A stretch of 64,000 nt of DNA. Origin: Neelides folsomi. Its lineage: Eukaryota > Arthropoda > Collembola > Neelipleona > Neelidae. Positions 23,865 through 35,051 of this stretch are shown in pieces (within the stretch, counting starts at the first letter, position 1; each line of letters opens with the position of its first letter). The stretch lies in contig JAQGBZ010000069.1 in assembly GCA_034687125.1 (NCBI GenBank), positions 62,001-126,000 of the forward strand, given 5' to 3'. The notes beneath the pieces were generated by a model that saw nothing but the letters and a program-made list of their open reading frames with translations, had not been told where the DNA came from and made no database searches. Both the position numbers and the translations under genes were made by a program.

Positions 23865-24853
23865 ATGGAAGAAATCAAATGTGGAGTTTTAGGATATGGG
23901 TAAATGATTCAACATAAAATTATTATTTAAAATTATTTAATGGAAACAGTTAATAATCATAATTGGTGTATTTGAATGTTAGATCGCAAGGTACAATAAT
24001 CATCTTGATGCGTTTATATTATTTGGATGTTCGATGTTGAATTTTGGATATCAACTTCAGGCCCATTAAAAACATTAAATCATTTGATAAACTTATATGT
24101 AAATTAAAATAACGATCGATTTTTTAGAATTATGGACGCATTCGCAAAAAATGTTAATAGAAGATAAATGGTACTTACTCTCCATTTACAAAACTTTAGA
24201 ACTAGACGAATTTTATAATTATAGAAAACAAATTCTTGCAGCATCCAACGTAATCATTATTACATTCTCTTTCATAAATCAAGAAAGTCTTGAAAGTGTT
24301 CTCACAAAGGTGATTGAAAATAATAAATTTTATGTATTGTAATACAATACAACTTAATGTTAGATTGACAATTTAAAGTATTTACCTATTAGTTTATTGA
24401 CAAGTTATCTATAATTTCCATTTATACATAAATGTTATTTTTGTAAATTACTGTCCTTTAAGTGGATTCCAGAAGCTCGAAAAAATTCTCCAGAAACTCC
24501 AATATTGCTTGTTGGAACAAAAGCACATTTGAGATATCAAATGCACGTTGAGCAACTTGAATCATATTTTCAAAAGGTTTAAATCAACATCAACACAATT
24601 TGTTACAATTTTAATGCTATATTTTATGTAAAATGCAATAGCGAATATTTAATAATGATCAATTTTTGTAATTCAGTTATCGAGAGTTGTAGTGGAAGTT
24701 GGAGCTGAATCCTATTTCGAATGTGAATCCCTTACACAACATGGGCCCTTGGAAGTCTATCGATCAGCTTTGGAAGCAGGAATTAAAGGACGAAAAACTA
24801 CCAAACAATCTCCAAATAATCAAAAGCAAACTTCGCCATGCAGAATTACATAA
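23865..24853 (+). CDS. Divergent Rho-family GTPase-like gene with lost nucleotide-binding motifs
   Basis: Exon 1 (23865-23899) encodes MEEIKCGVLGYG, an N-terminal Rho-like strand. Clear later exons are 24128-24309, 24463-24576 and 24677-24853, phase-consistent among themselves. They hold a Rho-like segment (SNVIIITFSFINQESLESV), then WIPEARKNSPETPILLVGTK and finally YFECESLTQHG, corresponding to Rho SALTQ. Key motifs are altered: no GxxxxGK[ST] P-loop can be read, the DTAGQ position reads THSQK, and TKxD reads TKAH. Exon 2 (about 23986-24090) is unclear: one frame gives a P-loop-like GYGSQGT and another gives RYNNHLDAFILFGCS, with stops in each. It is either a pseudo-GTPase with an exon I cannot place, or a decaying gene. 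There is no CAAX box; the tail is basic. Confidence 0.55.
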
Positions 24854-26225
24854 ATTCTCAAATGACTTGATTACCAAAAAAGTAAACTTGGTAAACATTT
24901 CTTACAAAAATTACCCCATCGAAATAAAATCTGTAAATATGGTTGTTTTGTAAGATATTCTGTACAATTAACTTATTTTAATAATACGCTCAATGTATGT
25001 AAGGATAATGGGAAGGAATTGAAATGTAATTTTTTTAGATTAGAGATTAATTAAATAATTATCAATGTTGACATTTTTAAAGATATTATTAAATATTGCA
25101 ACATAACCGAGAACTGTCAATACTGTAATCTTGAAAATAATATGATTTACCATTTATTTCATCCATTCAAACTATATTTTTCAATAACATCAGGCCAGCA
25201 GAACTGAAAAGTTGATGTTTTATGACTCTGAATTTTAATGGATATTCAATAGGAACTCATAAAGTCAAATTTTCAAATTCCATCAGTTCCAATAGTTCAT
25301 TTCTCATTTCACTTCCTCAATTTCAAATATACAAATATAACTACAAAAAGAGGAATTACTCAGAAATCACATTCAACTTTATTAAAATGATCTCAAAAGT
25401 AGAGCTAAGTTTTTCTTTTACTTTCATATTAGTAAGTAATTAGTATTTGTAATTAATATGCTAATTTGAGGCAATTCAGAATTTCACTCAAATATGTAAG
25501 CTTAGATATACCATATAAATTCTCATTTTGAATTACATTTACATACATTGTAGTTTGAAATTGTAGGCATGCATGTAAATTTTCCATTTATACATGTTAA
25601 AATAAGTATAGCAGGTATATACATATTTTATATGTATTTGAGCAGAATCGTGCTTAATTATATTTAGTTTGTAAATAAAGCTAGGAAAAACTGGAAAAAT
25701 ATATTTTGTAGATATATCTTCCCTAACGAACCCATTCTCGAAATCCAAATAGGACCAATGCTAGATATTATAGATATATTAAAGATTCCTTGGGCAAAGA
25801 TGCAAAACATGCGGAAAGTTACAAATCTCAATAAGAAAAAATGTTGTTAAAATGTGAAAAACTGGAGTTTGAGAATATAAGTTCCTCTTAGATAGAGAGA
25901 AGAAGGGAAGTAGGAAATTGTCGGAGACTGTTAGAGATGAGGAAAAAGGTAATTGATTTCTACCCCTTTTCCTCCCATTACTGGTGAAGAAAACCATCTG
26001 GTTCTCCCATCACCAACACACATCCATCCCAACCTCCAAGGAAGACGAGATTAGATATATATGAAGAAAATATGAAACCTCTCATCGAGCAATTGAAAGG
26101 AAAAAGTTAAGGAGGAAAAAAGGACATGGAAGCCAAAAATGTATACACTTTACATTTCACATCATTTCACCACAACATCTCACCCGGTCTCTTTCACCCT
26201 CCACCAATTTTACACAAATTTCGAA
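24854..26225. other. Spacer and probable 5' region of the EB-repeat gene
   Basis: The first 900 bp are AT-rich. From about 25770 to 26200 the composition is more balanced, with purine-rich and pyrimidine-rich tracts suggestive of a promoter or 5' UTR. A 73-codon frame at 25222-25443 has no family resemblance and no splice support. Confidence 0.4.
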
Positions 26226-28123
26226 ATGTCAAATTTTAACATTTTAACATTTTTGACCAAGTTCCTGTATCTTTCAATTATCATTTTGAGTGGATTGTCC
26301 CAAGCATGTGGTTACTTACAAGGAGGAGAAAAATGTGATTTGAATTCTTACGCCAATACGGCCAGTGTCGTTCCTGGGTATCCTGATAGAAGAAATTCGT
26401 CTATTTGCGATCCAACAATCCCGTTCGAGTGTGTCAATGGACGTTGTGGATGTAAGAAGGGATTCACTATAAGTCGAGATGGGAGAAAATGTTTGGAAAT
26501 TGCACGGAACGGTTTGGACTCAACTTGTGAGGAAAATATTCAATGTTGGAAAGGTTTACTTGGAAGGCTCTCTGAATGCGATAAAGAAAATAAAAAGTGT
26601 CGATGTTATGAGTCTGAAACTTTGCCTATTGTATTTCATCAAGGAAGGTTTGCAATTTTTTCAATCAATTAAAAAATATTTTTTTTAAATTATTAAATTA
26701 CATCTACATGAACAGCCCGTTTACTTTGTAGTGTTCTTTTTTAAATTCGAATGAATTTAAAAAGGTAAACGGGCTGTATATTCAAATATACTAATTGTAA
26801 GCTAAACAAATATATGTATGTTATATTGTATTGGGTATTGTTATTGTAATAAATCAAAGAGTAAAATAATATGTATAAAAGAATTTTTAGTAATTTTTTA
26901 GTAATTTTTTTTTCATTGGTTTTAGATGTTATTATGGGGAAAGCTTGGGAGATTTTTGCCGTATTGATGGTCTATGTGTGGCGACAACCGAAAATGCATA
27001 TTGCAAAGGGGAAACCTGCCAATGCCTTGATGGTTTCACACCAAGTTGGGACAAATCCAGATGTTTACGCGTCGCTCAGGACGGTTTGAAATCTCCATGT
27101 GAGGAAAACGTCCAATGCGAGAAATCCCCATTGGGAACTCTTTCGGAGTGTAATCAAGAAACCATGACATGTCAATGCTATCAGATCCATATGGTTCCCA
27201 CGGTCTTTCACCAAGGGCGATGTTACTTTGGAGCTGCTCTTGGAGACGTTTGTCAAGTGGCGCCGCAATGCACGGCAAAAACTCCTTTTTCGACATGTGG
27301 GAGAGATGGGAAATGCCATTGTGGTGATAACTATGCAAGCAACGAGAACTCAACTTTATGTCTCGCAATTAATCAAGAGGATTTATCGGAACAAATTTCA
27401 ACTCCAATTCCCAATGTCACTTTGAAGATCCTCGGAGATATTGAAATTGAGGAAAAAAGTGTTGAGCTCAAAAGTGTTGAAGAGTCTGGTAATGAAATCC
27501 AGGAGGACTCAATTGTAAGAGAAAAAATAAAAACCGAATGTGGGAAAAAAGGAAATAAATTTTGTGACTGCAATGCTGTTGGAACTGTCAAAATTGACGG
27601 GAATTGTGAAAATGTCAAACGACTTGGTGAGCCATGTAAATTTGACATTCAATGCTCAACCGTCACTGCCAATTCTTTGTGCGATCCGAATAAGCGTATT
27701 TGCGGATGCAAGGAATTTTATTTACAAAACAGATTTGGAGAAAAATGTCTCAAAATTACAAATAATCGTCTGGAGAGGAATTGTGAGGAAGATGACCAAT
27801 GCAGAAAAGGAATTTTTGGAAATAATTCTTATTGCGATTTGACCAAAAAACATTGCGTTTGTCTCTTTTCCTCTAATGAACAAATCGGCGTAAAAGTTGG
27901 GAATAAAGACCAAACTAAAAATTGTTCTCCAACTAATGGAACCGAAAATTTCTCATGTCAATTGAATTCAGAATGCAATGAAGGTTTTGAGTGTCGTGAA
28001 GGAAAATGTGAATGTTCCGATAGAAAAAATCAATTTCAACAATTTTGCTCTTTTAATTGTAGCGGAGATTTGCGCCCAATGTCTTTTTATTTAATATTTG
28101 TTTTTATATGGTTTTACTTGTGA
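26226..28123 (+). CDS. Secreted or GPI-anchored protein with repeated EB-like Cys-rich modules
   Basis: Exons 26226-26647 and 26926-28123 join in phase to give 539 residues from the ATG before SNFNILTFL. An ATG 29 codons upstream, at 26139, is also in frame, but the internal one starts a good signal peptide (FLTKFLYLSIIILSGLSQAC). The body repeats a Cys-rich unit: C.C..GF...G.KCL.IA.NGL.S.CEEN.QC..G.LG.LSEC......C.CY. It occurs at least three times, with related short C.C modules between (EB/EGF-like). A Glu/Ser-rich linker (VELKSVEESGNEIQ) separates the halves. The C-terminus is a hydrophobic run, FYLIFVFIWFYL, right after a small-residue site (NCSGD), as in a GPI signal. Similar arthropod proteins are uncharacterised. 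Confidence 0.8.
26712..26777. repeat. Hairpin inverted repeat in the EB-gene intron
   Basis: ACAGCCCGTTTACTTT at 26712 pairs with AAAGGTAAACGGGCTGT ending at 26777, and the interior TTAAATTCGAATGAATTTAA is itself palindromic. It looks like a very small foldback element. Confidence 0.75.
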
Positions 28124-29263
28124 ATTTACTTGAACCTAAGTATTATCTATTTGCTAATTGATACATCTAAATTTAGTTTATAACATGTAAATACTTTATT
28201 TATATTAAATATTTAATCCATTTCTGATAAAACATAATTCTTTTTAACCATGCATACATACACAAGTAATGTAATAATTAGTTAGTAATTATATGGTTTA
28301 AGAATATTAAATTACGTGTAATCGAACCAATGCTTTAATACTTTATTAACTCCTGTCTGAAATTGAACGTTTGAATTATAAATGTCCGGTAATTGTGAAT
28401 AAATATTTTATGTTACAGTGAGTGGGAGAAGTATGCGTGAATGATTCGAATTGATCGATTTTGGGGTGAATTAGAACTTATCGAACGCCCATCTATGGGA
28501 AATATTTCTAATTTTAAGATTCCCACTAATACAAGTAGATGGCCTCTTTCTTAACTTCCCCCATCCTTGAACATTGTTGTTTAACGTTTAGGAATTATAA
28601 AGAAGACAAAGTCGCACACGTTATCTTCCCCACTCGATGACTAACTGTATGATCGCCTGTACTAAAATGGATTCGATCGTTACATCTTGTTTATTTTATT
28701 TAATAAAGTGTTATTTCATTATTTCCAAATTCATTTCACCATTATAAATATTAGGTAAATATCAGGAATATTCCAAACAAAGTTTAGGTTCTTATGACGC
28801 TGCATAAAAAACAAACTATAGGTATTTTGTGCAGCGCCATAAGAACCTAGTAAACTTTGTTTGGAATATTCCTAGTACATTCATAGATAATCGTTAATAT
28901 GCTTTAAACATAACATATTTATATATTTACTTATACTCAATATTGCTTGATATCATTTAGTGGATTTTCCCTAAAATCAATTAACTTTAAACACTCGTTT
29001 CTGCTACTTCAAACTACTTGAACCAACCATAAGCGTTCTTTGGAAATAAACCATTGAATTTAATTAATTTTTACGAGTGTTTCATCAAATGTTATCTGAT
29101 ATAAAAAATACGTTGCAAATGAAGTAGGAAAGTTAAAACATTGTGAGAGTTTATACAAAATGAATATTAAATGATAACAAATCTTTATAAAAGGGCTTGC
29201 ATCTGACCTTCATCAAGTTGTATAAAGAACTATTTAAATTTTGATTCAATTTAAAGAAATAAA
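28124..29263. other. Spacer with a long hairpin
   Basis: Apart from the inverted repeat at 28764-28873, it is AT-rich with a more mixed stretch at 28420-28700. No coding frame supported. Confidence 0.45.
28764..28873. repeat. Long near-perfect hairpin (arms about 42 bp)
   Basis: The left arm begins AGGAATATTCCAAACAAAGT and ends GACGCTGCA; the right arm is its reverse complement with a single G/C change and a 3-base insertion (TAGTAAAC against TTTAGG). The loop is about 25 bp. It could be a MITE remnant or a hairpin RNA precursor. Confidence 0.8.
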
Positions 29264-30430
29264 ATGAAACAAGCGTTGTTTTTTATCCTCTCTATTTCCT
29301 TAATTGGACTTGGGGTTTCCGAACCAATTTCTGGTATTACGCTTAGAATAATATTACAAATATGTATATTATAGAATTTGTACAATTAACAATATTTTTT
29401 TAAATATATTTATAAATGTTTATTGTTTTGTAAAACAGAGGAAATTGAATTAGAAATTTCCCAGCATGTAATTAAGAACGTTGTTACAAAAGCCATTGAA
29501 GATCATGTAAGAATAAATATCCAAGATATAGTTCAACAGGGGAAAAATCCTATCGAATTGTTTCTAAATGGAAAAGCCATCAATGATTTACCCGATCCAT
29601 GGACATTCCCACCAATTCCGGTCTATCTCTTCATTCCAAGTTATCCCATGTCTTACTTACTCCTTGGGCAAATTTAGTAATTTTTTATTTTACTTTTTTT
29701 GCAAAATTGATAATCAGACAAATTACAATTATGATTACTATATACAGATTTCTATTTATTTTAGTGACGTTACAATTGAGGGTCTTTCTTTCTTTAATCA
29801 AAACATAAAATACAATATCATAACTAGAGTTTTCTCCATTACTTATGATATGAAAAAGATTTTGGTAAAAGGTAAATCAATTTTAGTTATCGATTCAATA
29901 TAAAGTAAACAACGGTACATAAAAATTAAAGTAAGCGCTGACCTAACGTAGCTATCTTTCATTTATCAATTGATTTCTTAAAGGTCGTTGGGATATCAAT
30001 GGAACGATGGTTGGTTTTGGTCAAGAAATTCCATTTGAAATCAAAAGATCACTCGTTGCCAAACTAGATAATTGGTCCGCCGGTTTCTCAGGAAGAATTA
30101 ATGTAAAATTAGGTCAAGGATTCTCCGTTGATCGATTTGACTATGGATTTGCTGGTGAAGAAATGAGAGTTAATTTCAGAGAATTGAACGCGGAACTCGT
30201 TCCAGGTGAAGAAATGGGAGAATTGGAATTTCATTTAATTGACATGATCAACAAAGCTGAGAGTGAAAGCCACGATGAGATCGCTTTATACTTTCAAAAT
30301 ATCATCAATTATGTTCTATCCGTAAGTATTACTATTATAAATTACTAAATTACTTATTTTAATCGTTTGTATAAGAAGGAAATGAATAATTTAATTTTTT
30401 AACTTTTAGCTTGGGAATAATACACCGTAA
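29264..30430 (+). CDS. Takeout/JHBP-like secreted hydrophobic-ligand carrier
   Basis: Exons 29264-29333, 29439-29676, 29765-29871, 29984-30321 and 30410-30430 join in phase to give 257 residues, normal for the takeout/juvenile-hormone-binding family. A signal peptide (MKQALFFILSISLIGLGVS) is followed by a long amphipathic helix region (VIKNVVTKAIEDHVRINIQD), a segment reading YDVTIEGLSFFNQNIKYNII that resembles the family's V.I.GL strand, the repeated sheet region, and a C-terminal helix (HDEIALYFQNIINYVLS). Family members bind hydrophobic ligands in a tubular cavity. The usual N-terminal disulfide cysteines are not seen, so the assignment is by strand and helix pattern. The final exon adds only LGNNTP. 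Confidence 0.65.
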
Positions 30431-30543
30431 AACTAAAATCAACTGACAATCTGGATCCATTTGTATTTGTAGATTGAAAATTTGAATAAACAACGAACTC
30501 ATTTTTATTATGCAGAATTAAAATCGTATTTATAAAATATTTT

Positions 30544-31620
30544 TTATTCACTTGATGCATCACGTACTTTTCTCAAATGAGCTTCAAGCTTTTTCATCTT
30601 TTCCGTCTGGATCTTTCCAACAGTTGAGATGAAAAAGTCGTGGAGTTTCTTTCCATGACCTCCCTTTTCATACTCCCATGCTTGGAGAATCATGTCAAAT
30701 GTGTCCAAATCTCGAACAGCCTTAGCTTCTTCACTTCTTCCGTTTTCAAACTCCTAACAATTTATTACAATTATTGTAAATTAATATTCTAAATAACTGA
30801 TAATTGTATCATTGAATAACAATATAAAGTTCAAAATTGTTTAACCTCAAAAAGATCCCTAATTTGATCCCCTTTAGTTTTATCTGGTAAAAGTGAAGCA
30901 ATTCTATCTATGGCTTCTTTCTCCAATTCATATTTCTTCTTGGGGTCAACTCCGTCTTTAGGGGTGATGTCTCCAATGATGCTCTCTCCATAATCGTGAA
31001 TGAGACTCATCATCATACATCTAAAATAGAAATGATAAATAAATCATAATAGTTATATTGATTTTGATTAATATTATGATTTAATTAATTACTTTTTAAT
31101 GTCAAGATTAGCGTCGTCGAGGATGAATGCGCTCATGATGGCCATTCTGTACATATGACCTCCAACAGTTTCAGGAAGTCTCAACTTTTGTTCAGCGTGT
31201 TCTTCAGAAGTCTCAACTCCACTTTTAACCCAACCAGTTCGTAAAAGATGCTAGGAATAAAAAAATAAATGTAAAACGAGAATTTATTTTAGTTAATTAT
31301 ATTAACAATTATTATTAAATTAAAATGAAGCTTGATACTTAACAATAATTAAGGTCATTAATTAATGTTTGCATTTATAACGTTTAAAAAAGATAGATTT
31401 GGGGGTGTTAAGTTTTCTCGTATTCCCTTTGGATCGATCTACGAGATATTTCCTGTAAGGCCCGTTCCAACATTACGAATCGAGCGAGCTCAAAGTTTAT
31501 TCTTTCAAAATTTAATCTTTGCCATTTCTTAAAATTAAGACTAAATACCTTGAGTTTTGAAGCGTGTCCGAGAAATTCAAGTTCCTTCTCAGCGTCGAGA
31601 TTCTCTTGAGATTCCGCCAT
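30544..31620 (-). CDS. HDDC2: HDDC2-type HD-domain 5'-deoxynucleotidase
   Basis: Minus-strand exons 31620-31549, 31250-31093, 31020-30846 and 30753-30544 join in phase to give 204 residues, matching human HDDC2 and yeast YGK1/YfbR-type enzymes. HD-domain metal ligands are visible: His in GGHMYRMAIMSAF, the HD pair in MMSLIHDYGESIIGDITP, and Asp in RDLDTFDMILQAWEYE. Enzymes of this group dephosphorylate deoxynucleoside 5'-monophosphates. Compared with the human protein, a short insert (VETSEEHAEQKL) precedes the first His. The start codon is 125 bp from the divergent mRpS28 start. Confidence 0.93.
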
Positions 31621-31745
31621 GTTACAGCACGCGCCCAAAAGTGAGTAATTTCAATGATAAAGGACGATATTATTATCTGTGAATTTAAGAGAATTTAACT
31701 CCAAGTTTTGTATGTCAAGTTGCGGGTCGTTTGGCTCGAAGTAGA
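31621..31745. promoter_or_regulatory. Shared divergent promoter of HDDC2 and mRpS28
   Basis: The two ATGs (31620 on minus, 31746 on plus) are only 125 bp apart, so both 5' UTRs and core promoters must share this interval. It is less AT-rich than flanks at its ends (gcacgcgccc, tgcgggtcg). No TATA box stands out. Confidence 0.7.
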
Positions 31746-32466
31746 ATGTGCAGGCTCAGGAGTTTCTCATCTTCTGCCAATTCAGATGGATCCAACTCGT
31801 TGGAATCAAATTCGGAATCCTCTTCGACGTCATCGGTGGATAAAATGAATTTTGCAAAAGCCATGCAAAGAATATCTGGCCAAGAAAGTTTTGCCAAGTT
31901 AATCCGAAACTCTGAATTTGTTAAGGTTTGATGATTTTTTTAGATTATTGTCGATATTTAATATTTTTAATTGGTGAAGTATTTATTAAACGGATATTAA
32001 TCTATAGTTGAAATTTTACTAATATACTTTTATATATTTTGTGACAGTTGGGGGATCCTGAAGGTAAAATGGTCGAAGGAACGGTTATTCACATTGTGGC
32101 TGACGATCTTTATATTGACTTTGGTGGAAAGTTTAACTGCGTTTGTCCAAGACCTGCGATTAATCCCGAGTAAGTTTAAGTATTATCTAAAATCGCAAAA
32201 ACCGCTAATTTACATTTATAAAGTAAAGTAGATTCATTGTAATTTTTCACTGTATTATAATTTCATTCTTTACTCAAAATTATAAAAATTTGAGAATTTT
32301 ATTATTTAGGAAATACCTCATCGGGAAAAAAGTTCGATTAATTCTCCGAGATATGGAGTTATCGACGAGATTCTTGGGAGCCACGACAGATCTCACAATA
32401 TTGGAAGCTGATTGTAATTTAATTGGATTGTCCAAACCTCCTTTATCAGATAAACCTACAGCGTGA
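31746..32466 (+). CDS. mRpS28: Mitochondrial small ribosomal subunit protein bS1m (mRpS28)
   Basis: Exons 31746-31925, 32048-32169 and 32310-32466 give 152 residues. The core [21 protein letters not shown] and the later [15 protein letters not shown] are the hallmark segments of MRPS28, which carries an S1-like fold in the mitochondrial 28S subunit. The N-terminus ([12 protein letters not shown]) is basic and Ser-rich, consistent with a mitochondrial targeting peptide. An ATG at 31712 is out of frame and terminates quickly, which supports the start chosen. Confidence 0.95.
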
Positions 32467-32909
32467 CAATAATTTCATTGGCGTTTAAATAGTTTTTATT
32501 AATAGATTTTATAAATTATTTAATATTTATAAGTAATATTTCATCATCTTTAAATAATCAAATGTCAATTGTTGTTCAGTCATTATTGGCAAAGATAAAT
32601 AAAGGAATCTGATGAAATTAACATTGTGCAAAAATATTCTCTTCAATAATTCAGGGATCCTTATTCGAGTTAATCATCATCCTACTTCGTATAATACAAG
32701 GATAATAGTATAATAGATCTTAGGAGTAATGTATGTATTGCATATATGGTAAGAGTATAGACATGGACACATGGAGATTCATTTCCCATATTTGAAGAAA
32801 ATATCAATTTATTTCAAATATTTTCCGTTATATGATAGTTCTTGTTCACTGCTTTGCTTGAAATATTTTCTGTAAATCGGTGCACGGTATATTTTTTAAA
32901 TTAAACATT

Positions 32910-34627
32910 ATGTCGAAGAAGCGTCATTATTTAAGATCTACTCCGGCTTATGTTGAAATGGCAGCTCTTGTAAGTAAAATTAAATTAAAGCATTAAAATT
33001 AAATAAAAGTACAAATACAAATATTTTAATGTTTAAAATAATTTTTTATACTTGTAGAGTATGTTATATAATTATTAAGCTATATTTTAATTTTCAGGTG
33101 TTGAGTTTCATTTCCATTTGCTTTGGATTTGTTGGACTTCATGAGGATTGGTCTTGGGATCTCACAGTTGACACAGAATATTGGATACACACAGTTAAAG
33201 AAGTTAAATTTGACAATTTAGTTATAAGAAAAAGGTATGTACTAAAAATACCAGTATGTACCATATTTTTAATAATAAGCACTTAAATTCCAAATATTCA
33301 TAATATAATTATAAACAATTTAAAATATTTTTTGTAGATTTCCATTTATTGACTTTAACCAATTCAAACCAGAAGATTACTATCGAATTGGAGTGGAAGA
33401 ATTTTTCATCGTCACATTCTCCAACTTTGTTTTCATGTTTGGAGTTCTTCATTTGTTGACAGTACAGAAAATTGACGATATGACGTTCAGATTTAGAACG
33501 ATTTTGGTACTTTAACAATTTAATACATAAATATAAATATAAAATCTATGTTTTCTATCTTTTACAATTTCATATTTGATAATTTAAAAAATTGCAGAAT
33601 GGCGTTTGGTTGCTCTCATTACCAATCTTTTGTTTGATCTGCATTCCCCTTCATATTGCCCGGATCTACAGATCGTTTAGGAAAAACGGGAAATTATGGC
33701 AAGCCCAATACCTCGCCAAAAATCCATCACTTGAACTTTTTGCCGCCTGTGTGGGTTATCTATTTTGGTTTGATGGCACGGTCAATAACACATATCTTCC
33801 TCTTATTACTTTCAACGTTGCCCATTTTCAAGACTTCTCGGAAAAAAATTATACAACTTACGACGACAGAAAATTTGTAGATTCTGGTGAATATGAAATG
33901 ATTGTAAATCATTTGAAGGCCTTGGGAATCTGCGAACCAAATGGAATTCGCCTAACTTGCATTGTAACCAAAATACAATATTTTTTAAATGCATAAAAGT
34001 ATTTAATAAGATTTAATAAATTACAAGGCTCTGGCCTGTAAATTACATCGTACTTACAATTAATCATTAATTACATAAAATATTTATTTTCAGGCTCTGG
34101 AGTGTGTCAGTACATTATTCTTCATAATCTCATTTATGTTTTATTTACGGAAAGCTGTGAGCCATTGGAGAGCCATGAAGCATCAAGAAGTTCACATTTT
34201 CTCCTATGGGAAAAAACAACTTTTGCTCATGTTGCGTCTTCGAAAGCGAATGCTGTTAGATTTGACCAAAGAACAAAGAAACATTGCCAAAAGCCATCCC
34301 AACTTGACCAAGGCCCAAGTGGAAATGGTTTTCCCAAAACCCTATGCCCACGACTTCCTTCCATACAAACGAGCGAGGCTTCCGAAATGGGTTAGAAAAT
34401 TGGACGCTTCTCGTGAAGCTCGCGTGCGTCGACATTCAAATGCACCAATTGGGAGGTGGAAAGGTCAAGGACCGAATGCAACTCCGATAGCAGAAATAGA
34501 AAAGAAGAAGGAAACTCAATTGAAACGGCAAAGTGAAGGAGGAACCAAAATTATCAAAAATCATGGGAGCGTTGGAAGTGGGAGAGTCAATGGGGGCAAG
34601 TCAAAAGCCAAGGAAGAGTATTTTTGA
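32910..34627 (+). CDS. Multi-pass membrane protein of unknown family, 421 aa
   Basis: Exons 32910-32969, 33098-33234, 33338-33506, 33598-33963 and 34094-34627 are all phase-consistent. The N-terminus is basic (MSKKRHYLRSTPAYVEM). About five hydrophobic segments follow: VLSFISICFGFVGL, EEFFIVTFSNFVFMFGVLHL, VWLLSLPIFCLICIPLHIA, LFAACVGYLFWF and CVSTLFFIISFMFYL. A long hydrophilic C-terminal part of about 160 residues is rich in Lys/Arg/Gly (for example RLRKRMLLDLTKEQ, KKKETQLKRQ) and probably cytosolic. The second hydrophobic segment follows a Trp-rich loop (HEDWSWDLTVDTEYWI). I do not recognise the family and assign no function. Confidence 0.8.
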
Positions 34628-35051
34628 AAGCATTTTTGGAACTAAGGATAGTGAGGTGATCAAAAATATTTAAAAAAACCCACAACTCACCATCCACCAA
34701 TAATTATCCATTCTCATCACAATCCTCCCAAAAAAGTAATCTCCTAACGTCCGACTGTCCGCACCAGCACATTGAAATAATTTAAACTTAAATATTTTCC
34801 ACAGTATAAAACTTTTTTTTATTTTCATTTCAGTTTTCATATTTGTTTATATTTATCATGTAAAGTGTTTGATTATAATGTATAACTGATATTTAAAATA
34901 AATTACAAAAATATTTTTACATATATTTTTAAAAAAAAGATATTATTCAAAAAATTAATTCACAAATAGAATACTTGATAGAAAAACTAGATAAAAAATG
35001 TTACGATTTAAATCGTTAAAAAGTTGTAAACAGATGCACAACAACAGGTAT
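34628..35051. other. Convergent 3' spacer
   Basis: 3' ends of the membrane protein and nompC meet here. A CA-rich stretch (34680-34760) is probably 3' UTR, followed by AT-rich sequence with AATAAA-like words near 34896. Confidence 0.5.

Noticed and set aside
25222..25443. Ser/Asn-rich frame downstream of the Rho-like gene
   Set aside because: Low-complexity AT-rich translation with no junction support.
27036..27368. Minus-strand frame opposite the EB-repeat gene
   Set aside because: Shadow of the Cys-rich coding exon; no independent evidence.
31715..31931. Minus-strand frame with acidic composition opposite mRpS28 exon 1
   Set aside because: Antisense shadow; the plus-strand frame is the conserved mitoribosomal protein.
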